Shown in pieces: positions 60,055 to 64,000 of a DNA stretch of 64,000 nucleotides. Under the pieces are notes generated by a model. That model saw only the letters and a list, made by a program, of their open reading frames with translations. It was not told the DNA's origin and made no database searches. The position numbers and the translations under genes were made by a program. This DNA is from Mucilaginibacter sp. Bleaf8. GTDB lineage: Bacteria; Bacteroidota; Bacteroidia; Sphingobacteriales; Sphingobacteriaceae. The stretch covers positions 1,798,001 to 1,862,000 of the forward strand of contig NZ_JAHBBK010000001.1 of NCBI RefSeq assembly GCF_018390515.1. Direction: 5' to 3'. Within the stretch, counting starts at the first letter, position 1, and each line of letters begins with the position of its first letter.

Positions 60055-62394
60055 TTAATTACAATATTTTCTGATGGCATCGTAGGCTTTCTTTAACCCT
60101 AACTCGCCCGCTTTACTCAAATCAAGGCAGCCGCCATTCTTTTCGGCCGGGATGGTTGCCCGCAGTAGTCCGCGCTGGTAGTAGGCATCGCGGTAGCGCG
60201 AATCGAGCGAAATGGCCGTACTGTAATCTTCAATAGCACCTTTTATGTTTTTGAGCGCCGCTCTGGCGTTACCTCTGTTCAAATAAGCTTCTTTATTGCT
60301 TGGAAGCAACTGAACAGACAGGTTGTAATCCTGCTCAGCACCGCGATAATCCTGCTGCTTGTACTTAGCCAGGCCACGGTATACGTAAGCATCGGCATTG
60401 CCGGGATTCATATCAATAGCTGTATTATACTCCTGCATGGCATTAATCGAATCGCGCATTACCAAACGGGCTTTACCACGGTATATAAACACCTCTTCGT
60501 TTTGCGGCTCCAGCTCGTAGGCCCGGTTAAAATCGTCCATCGCACCTAATGAGTCGGGCAGGTGGCTTTTGGCTACACCACGGTAGTTGTAAGCGGTTAC
60601 GCTGTTCGGGTTTTTATCGAGTGCACTGTTATAACTGTCAATTGCCCCCAGATAATCGTTCAGCCCCATTTTCACATTACCCAAAAACAAGTAAGCCTCT
60701 TCGCTGCTGTTTTTTGAAATGGCACGGTTAATATCAGCCAGTGCACCTTCATAATCACCGTAACCAGCTTTAAGGTTGCCCCGGTTCTGATAAGCATCGG
60801 CATAACCGGTATCAATTTTTATTGCCTGATTAAAATCACGGGCTGCACCCTGCATATCGCCTAGGTAGCTTTTGGCTACCCCACGCTTTACAAACAAGGC
60901 CGTGCTTTTAGGATTTAGCTGCAAGCCCAAATTATACACCTGTATAGCGCCCTGAAAATCGCGGTACATGCTACGGGCGTTACCCAACTTCAGGTAAGCA
61001 TCTTCGCTTTTGCGCGGCGACATATCAATAGCATGCTGATAATCCTGCGCAGCGCCTACAAAGTTGCGCAAACGTGTTTTTACATTGGCGCGGCTAATGT
61101 AAGCTTCGGCATAAGCAGGTTTTAGTTCTATAGCTTTGTTATAATCTTCGAGCGCACCGGTAAAGTCCTTTAATTTGAATTTTACCTCGCCGCGGGCATA
61201 ATAGCCGTATTCGTTTTTAGGATTGTACTGTATGGCCGTATTAAAATCCTGCAAAGCGCTAACGGTATCTTTTAATGATGACTTAGCCATGCCGCGCTCT
61301 ATATAGGCACCGGCTAATTTAGGATTGAGCTTTAACGCCTCCTCGGCATCGGCCAGGCCATTCTCAAAATCTTTATTGATATTATACAAACGTGCCCGGT
61401 TTTGGAAAGCTTCAGCATACTCGGGCTTTAGGCTGATGGCTTTATTGATATCGGCCAAAGCTTTTGCCGTATCACCCAGATTGGTGTAGGACACGCCGCG
61501 GTACAGGTACAATTCGGGATTATCGGGTGCAGATGCCAATGCTTTGGTATAATCGGTAATAGCGCCCCGGTCATCATCCACATTACTTTTGGCATTGCCC
61601 AGGTAATGATATAAGCCGGCCAACTTAGGATTTATTTTGGTGGCCTGACTATAATCTTCAATAGCGCCCTGGTTGTTACCCATGTTGGCTTTGGCGTTAC
61701 CGCGATAATAAAAAGCTTCGGCATTACGCGGATTCAGTTCAATGGCTTTGTTAAAATCCAGTATGGCGCCATAATAGTTTTTAAGGCTGGCCTTGGCATT
61801 AGCACGGTAGTAATAAATATCCTGTGTTTTAGTTTTCAGGGCGATGGCCCGGTCATAATCCATCACAGCGCCGTTGAAATCGCCCACGTTGCTTTTGGCT
61901 ACGCCACGGTAAGTATATAGATCAGCCTCATTTGGGCTCAGTGCCACAGCCCGGTTAAAATCTTCAATAGCGCCGGCATGGTCGGCCATGTTCATTTTTG
62001 CATTTGCACGGTAATGATACAGGTCGGCATTTTTGGGCTTGTAGGTAAGCGCCTTGGTATAATCAGTAATAGCGTTTACATACAAACGGGTATTGGAGTA
62101 AGCATTTGCCCGGTAGTAATAAGCATCTGCCAGATCTGGTTTAATGTCTATTGCTTTGGTATAATCTTCAATGGCTCCCTGGTAATCGCTCAGGTTACTT
62201 TTGGCATTTGCCCGGTACAGGTAAGCCATTGCATTTTGTGGTGATACCTCTATAGCCCTGGAAAAATCGGCCACGGCCGCTGTGTAATTTTTTACATTGG
62301 CTTTGGCGTTACCTGCCTGCATATACTTGTCGGCTGTTTGGGCCATTGCACAAATGGGCAATAACGCTACAATAATGAGTAAAATTTTCCCCAT
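60055..62394 (-). CDS. Giant TPR-repeat periplasmic protein
   Basis: The 779-residue product has a signal peptide (MGKILLIIVALLPICAMAQ), then about 22 consecutive tetratricopeptide units of 34 residues. A typical unit reads ANAKSNLSDYQGAIEDYTKAIDIKPDLADAYYYR. The repeat is very regular, with ALY or AYYYRANA capping most units, so it forms a long superhelix. TPR arrays are protein-binding scaffolds; partners here are unknown. The ATG at 62394 is used; the longer frame starts upstream of the signal peptide. It lacks a lipobox, unlike SprE. Confidence 0.88.
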   Translation of the reverse strand: MGKILLIIVALLPICAMAQTADKYMQAGNAKANVKNYTAAVADFSRAIEVSPQNAMAYLYRANAKSNLSDYQGAIEDYTKAIDIKPDLADAYYYRANAYSNTRLYVNAITDYTKALTYKPKNADLYHYRANAKMNMADHAGAIEDFNRAVALSPNEADLYTYRGVAKSNVGDFNGAVMDYDRAIALKTKTQDIYYYRANAKASLKNYYGAILDFNKAIELNPRNAEAFYYRGNAKANMGNNQGAIEDYSQATKINPKLAGLYHYLGNAKSNVDDDRGAITDYTKALASAPDNPELYLYRGVSYTNLGDTAKALADINKAISLKPEYAEAFQNRARLYNINKDFENGLADAEEALKLNPKLAGAYIERGMAKSSLKDTVSALQDFNTAIQYNPKNEYGYYARGEVKFKLKDFTGALEDYNKAIELKPAYAEAYISRANVKTRLRNFVGAAQDYQHAIDMSPRKSEDAYLKLGNARSMYRDFQGAIQVYNLGLQLNPKSTALFVKRGVAKSYLGDMQGAARDFNQAIKIDTGYADAYQNRGNLKAGYGDYEGALADINRAISKNSSEEAYLFLGNVKMGLNDYLGAIDSYNSALDKNPNSVTAYNYRGVAKSHLPDSLGAMDDFNRAYELEPQNEEVFIYRGKARLVMRDSINAMQEYNTAIDMNPGNADAYVYRGLAKYKQQDYRGAEQDYNLSVQLLPSNKEAYLNRGNARAALKNIKGAIEDYSTAISLDSRYRDAYYQRGLLRATIPAEKNGGCLDLSKAGELGLKKAYDAIRKYCN

Positions 62395-62864
62395 ACTTAT
62401 TTTAACACGGTTAGGTTGCGACGATATACTTACAGTTAATTCCAATGCTTACAACTACTTTAATAATCAAAATTTAACAGCCAATGCCATCTCGAAGATA
62501 AACACTTTTATATCAGCAAAGATGGTAGTTAATCTTTCAAAATAGATACTTTTAAGATTATAGTGAAAGTATATTCTTAAAAATTTCATTCTTTTATTAA
62601 CAAGTAAATAACCTTTAAGCTTTAACTTTAAACATAAGCGGAGATGACTGTTCATCACCATCTGCTTTTTCCACCACACTAACGCATTCTTTTCAATTAA
62701 CTGCTATTTAATATGCCATTAGGTGCAAGTATCATGCTAATTAGTATAAAAGCGCCATGCCGATGTAAACATGCTGCGAATAAACCTTTAGCATAATACC
62801 TTATACAAACAAAAACGCCTGTATTGCTACAGGCGTTTGTAAACTGATAAAGCGTTATTTCTGA
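62395..62864. other. Intergenic spacer upstream of the TPR gene
   Basis: This is 470 bases between the TPR gene start and the catalase end, both on the minus strand, AT-rich. It holds the terminator at 62813-62838. No credible gene is seen; minus-strand frames there have low-complexity, Lys/Phe-rich translations. The TPR promoter must lie here, but no exact TAnnTTTG box is close to its start. Confidence 0.5.
62813..62838 (-). terminator. Terminator after catalase
   Basis: An 11-bp stem (62813-62823 with 62828-62838) with a 4-base loop has A-rich and T-rich ends, 26 bases beyond the catalase stop. Confidence 0.85.
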
Positions 62865-64000
62865 TTAGAAGGGCTTCGACTCTTTAGCCACATCTTCGGC
62901 CTGATGCACAGCATCGGCAGAGCCGGTGGTACCGATAGGGCCTTTTTGCATGGCAGCGTTTTGATCGTTCAGGGCATTCAGTCCTTCAGCTACGCGGCGA
63001 CCATAATCGGGGTCGCACTTGGTAAAATGCTCAACCATTCTGTCCTGAATTAATTTATTGGTTGGCGCCAGCGTATTTACCAGATTTTTGATCAGGTCAT
63101 CGCGTTCCCAATCTTCAAACAGGCGATAGCGTTCGCCGGCTTGCTTGTAATCATTGGTACGATCAATTTTACGACGAACGAGTTTAGCCGTTTTATATTC
63201 CGGCTCGTGATCCTGACCCGCTTTAGGCGCTTCATTTAAGCCACCCAAAGCAGTTGATGGCTCGTAGTTTACACTTGGGTTTACGCCCGGTGCCAAATCT
63301 ACATGATAGGCCATCTGCCCACCACGCTGGTTGGTAGCAACATGTGTACGCGGCGCATTAATTGGTAATTGCAGATAGTTTGTACCCACCCGGTAACGTT
63401 GCGTATCCGAATAGGCAAAAGTACGGCCCTGCAGCATTTTATCGTCAGAGAAATCCAAGCCATCAACCAGTACACCAGTACCAAAAGCAGATTGCTCTAC
63501 TTCGGCAAAATAATCGAGCGGGTTGCGGTTTAGTGTCATTTTACCTACCGGCAGCCACGGAAACTGGTCTTCCGGCCACAGCTTGGTATCATCCAGCGGA
63601 TCAAAATCCAGCTCCGGATGCTCATCATCGCTCATGATTTGCACCAGCATCTCCCATTCCGGATAGTTGCCAGCCTCAATAGCCTCAAATAAATCCTGGG
63701 TAGCATGGTTAAAGTTTTTACCCTGTATTTCCTGAGCCTGCTCCTGCGTTAGGTTTTTGATGCCTTGCAGCGGTTCAAAATGATATTTTACCAATACCCC
63801 TACGCCATCCTGATTTACCCATTTATAAGTATTTACACCTGATCCCTGCATTTGGCGGTAGTTGGCCGGAATACCGTAAGGCGAAAACAGGAAGGTAATC
63901 ATGTGCATAGCCTCGGGCGTGCTGCTGATGAAATCGAAAATACGCTCGCCATCCTGAATGTTGGTTACCGGATCGGGTTTGAATGCATGTACCAGATCAG
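62865..64000 (-). CDS. Monofunctional haem catalase, 5' end beyond the window
   Basis: The last 378 residues of a clade 3-type catalase are present; the N-terminal catalytic His region lies outside. Visible family parts are [64 protein letters not shown] and [25 protein letters not shown], where the haem-ligand Tyr sits in the R-x-F-x-Y region. It dismutates hydrogen peroxide in the cytosol. The frame continues uninterrupted to position 64000, so it is partial only because of the window edge. Confidence 0.93.
   Translation of the reverse strand, partial: DLVHAFKPDPVTNIQDGERIFDFISSTPEAMHMITFLFSPYGIPANYRQMQGSGVNTYKWVNQDGVGVLVKYHFEPLQGIKNLTQEQAQEIQGKNFNHATQDLFEAIEAGNYPEWEMLVQIMSDDEHPELDFDPLDDTKLWPEDQFPWLPVGKMTLNRNPLDYFAEVEQSAFGTGVLVDGLDFSDDKMLQGRTFAYSDTQRYRVGTNYLQLPINAPRTHVATNQRGGQMAYHVDLAPGVNPSVNYEPSTALGGLNEAPKAGQDHEPEYKTAKLVRRKIDRTNDYKQAGERYRLFEDWERDDLIKNLVNTLAPTNKLIQDRMVEHFTKCDPDYGRRVAEGLNALNDQNAAMQKGPIGTTGSADAVHQAEDVAKESKPF

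Noticed and set aside
62467..62679. 70-residue minus-strand frame in the catalase-TPR spacer
   Set aside because: AT-rich translation full of Lys, Leu and Phe, without signal, motif or conserved look.

Overview
The window looks like a chromosomal segment of a gliding or type IX secretion-competent Bacteroidota, most likely family Sphingobacteriaceae (Mucilaginibacter or Pedobacter-like). The evidence is the intact gldK-gldL-gldM-gldN cluster, gldB and a SprE/PorW-type lipoprotein, the Bacteroidota order atpB-E-F-H-A-G with a long periplasmic extension on subunit a, several TAnnTTTG -7 promoter boxes, and the scarcity of Shine-Dalgarno sequences. It reads as core genome. I see no tRNA, rRNA, CRISPR array, transposase or phage gene, and the only pseudogene candidate is one alpha/beta hydrolase.

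Layout. 1-6.4 kb: cell-envelope lipoproteins, NAD synthetase, gldB and the interrupted hydrolase. 6.5-12.3 kb: F-type ATP synthase operon without atpD/atpC. 12.4-19.5 kb: sprE/porW, a class A penicillin-binding protein and uvrC. 19.5-27.2 kb: small housekeeping and repair genes (thioredoxin-like, miaE, nadD, alkylbase glycosylase, rarA, GNAT, PfkB kinase, MFS). 27.2-31 kb: two tandem paralogous ABC exporters. 31-36.5 kb: translation genes (frr, pyrH, tsf, rpsB, rpsI, rplM) with nagA inserted. 36.7-42.3 kb: mixed metabolism. 42.3-50.5 kb: gldKLMN, hemD, a DUF4271 membrane protein and hemW. 50.6-53.2 kb: fasciclin, cupin/JmjC, endonuclease III and an uncatalogued 49-residue membrane protein. 53.3-57.1 kb: a three-subunit molybdenum aldehyde oxidoreductase of PaoABC type. 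57.1-64 kb: HAD, SDR and MarR genes, a giant TPR protein and a partial catalase.

How they work together. GldK/L/M/N form the T9SS core and its motor; GldB and the SprE/PorW lipoprotein are accessory T9SS/gliding factors at two distant sites. The ATP synthase a, c, b, delta, alpha and gamma subunits are one operon. rplM-rpsI-rpsB-tsf read as one operon from a canonical promoter. hemD and hemW are tetrapyrrole functions close to each other.

The most unusual signals are non-coding. At least five intergenic spaces, several inside essential operons, carry arrays of degenerate 7-nt words. The words are on the plus strand on the left and on the minus strand on the right, so each array forms a two-armed cassette. 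Related spaces carry a one-armed 7-nt array (40742-40797), an 8-nt array (48129-48152) and a helically phased 10-nt GGTACA/GGAACA array beside a 16-bp palindrome (57266-57447). A nested inverted-repeat element lies at 22287-22460. These are my main candidates for something not yet described. The repeat arithmetic is read directly from the sequence; any function is inference.
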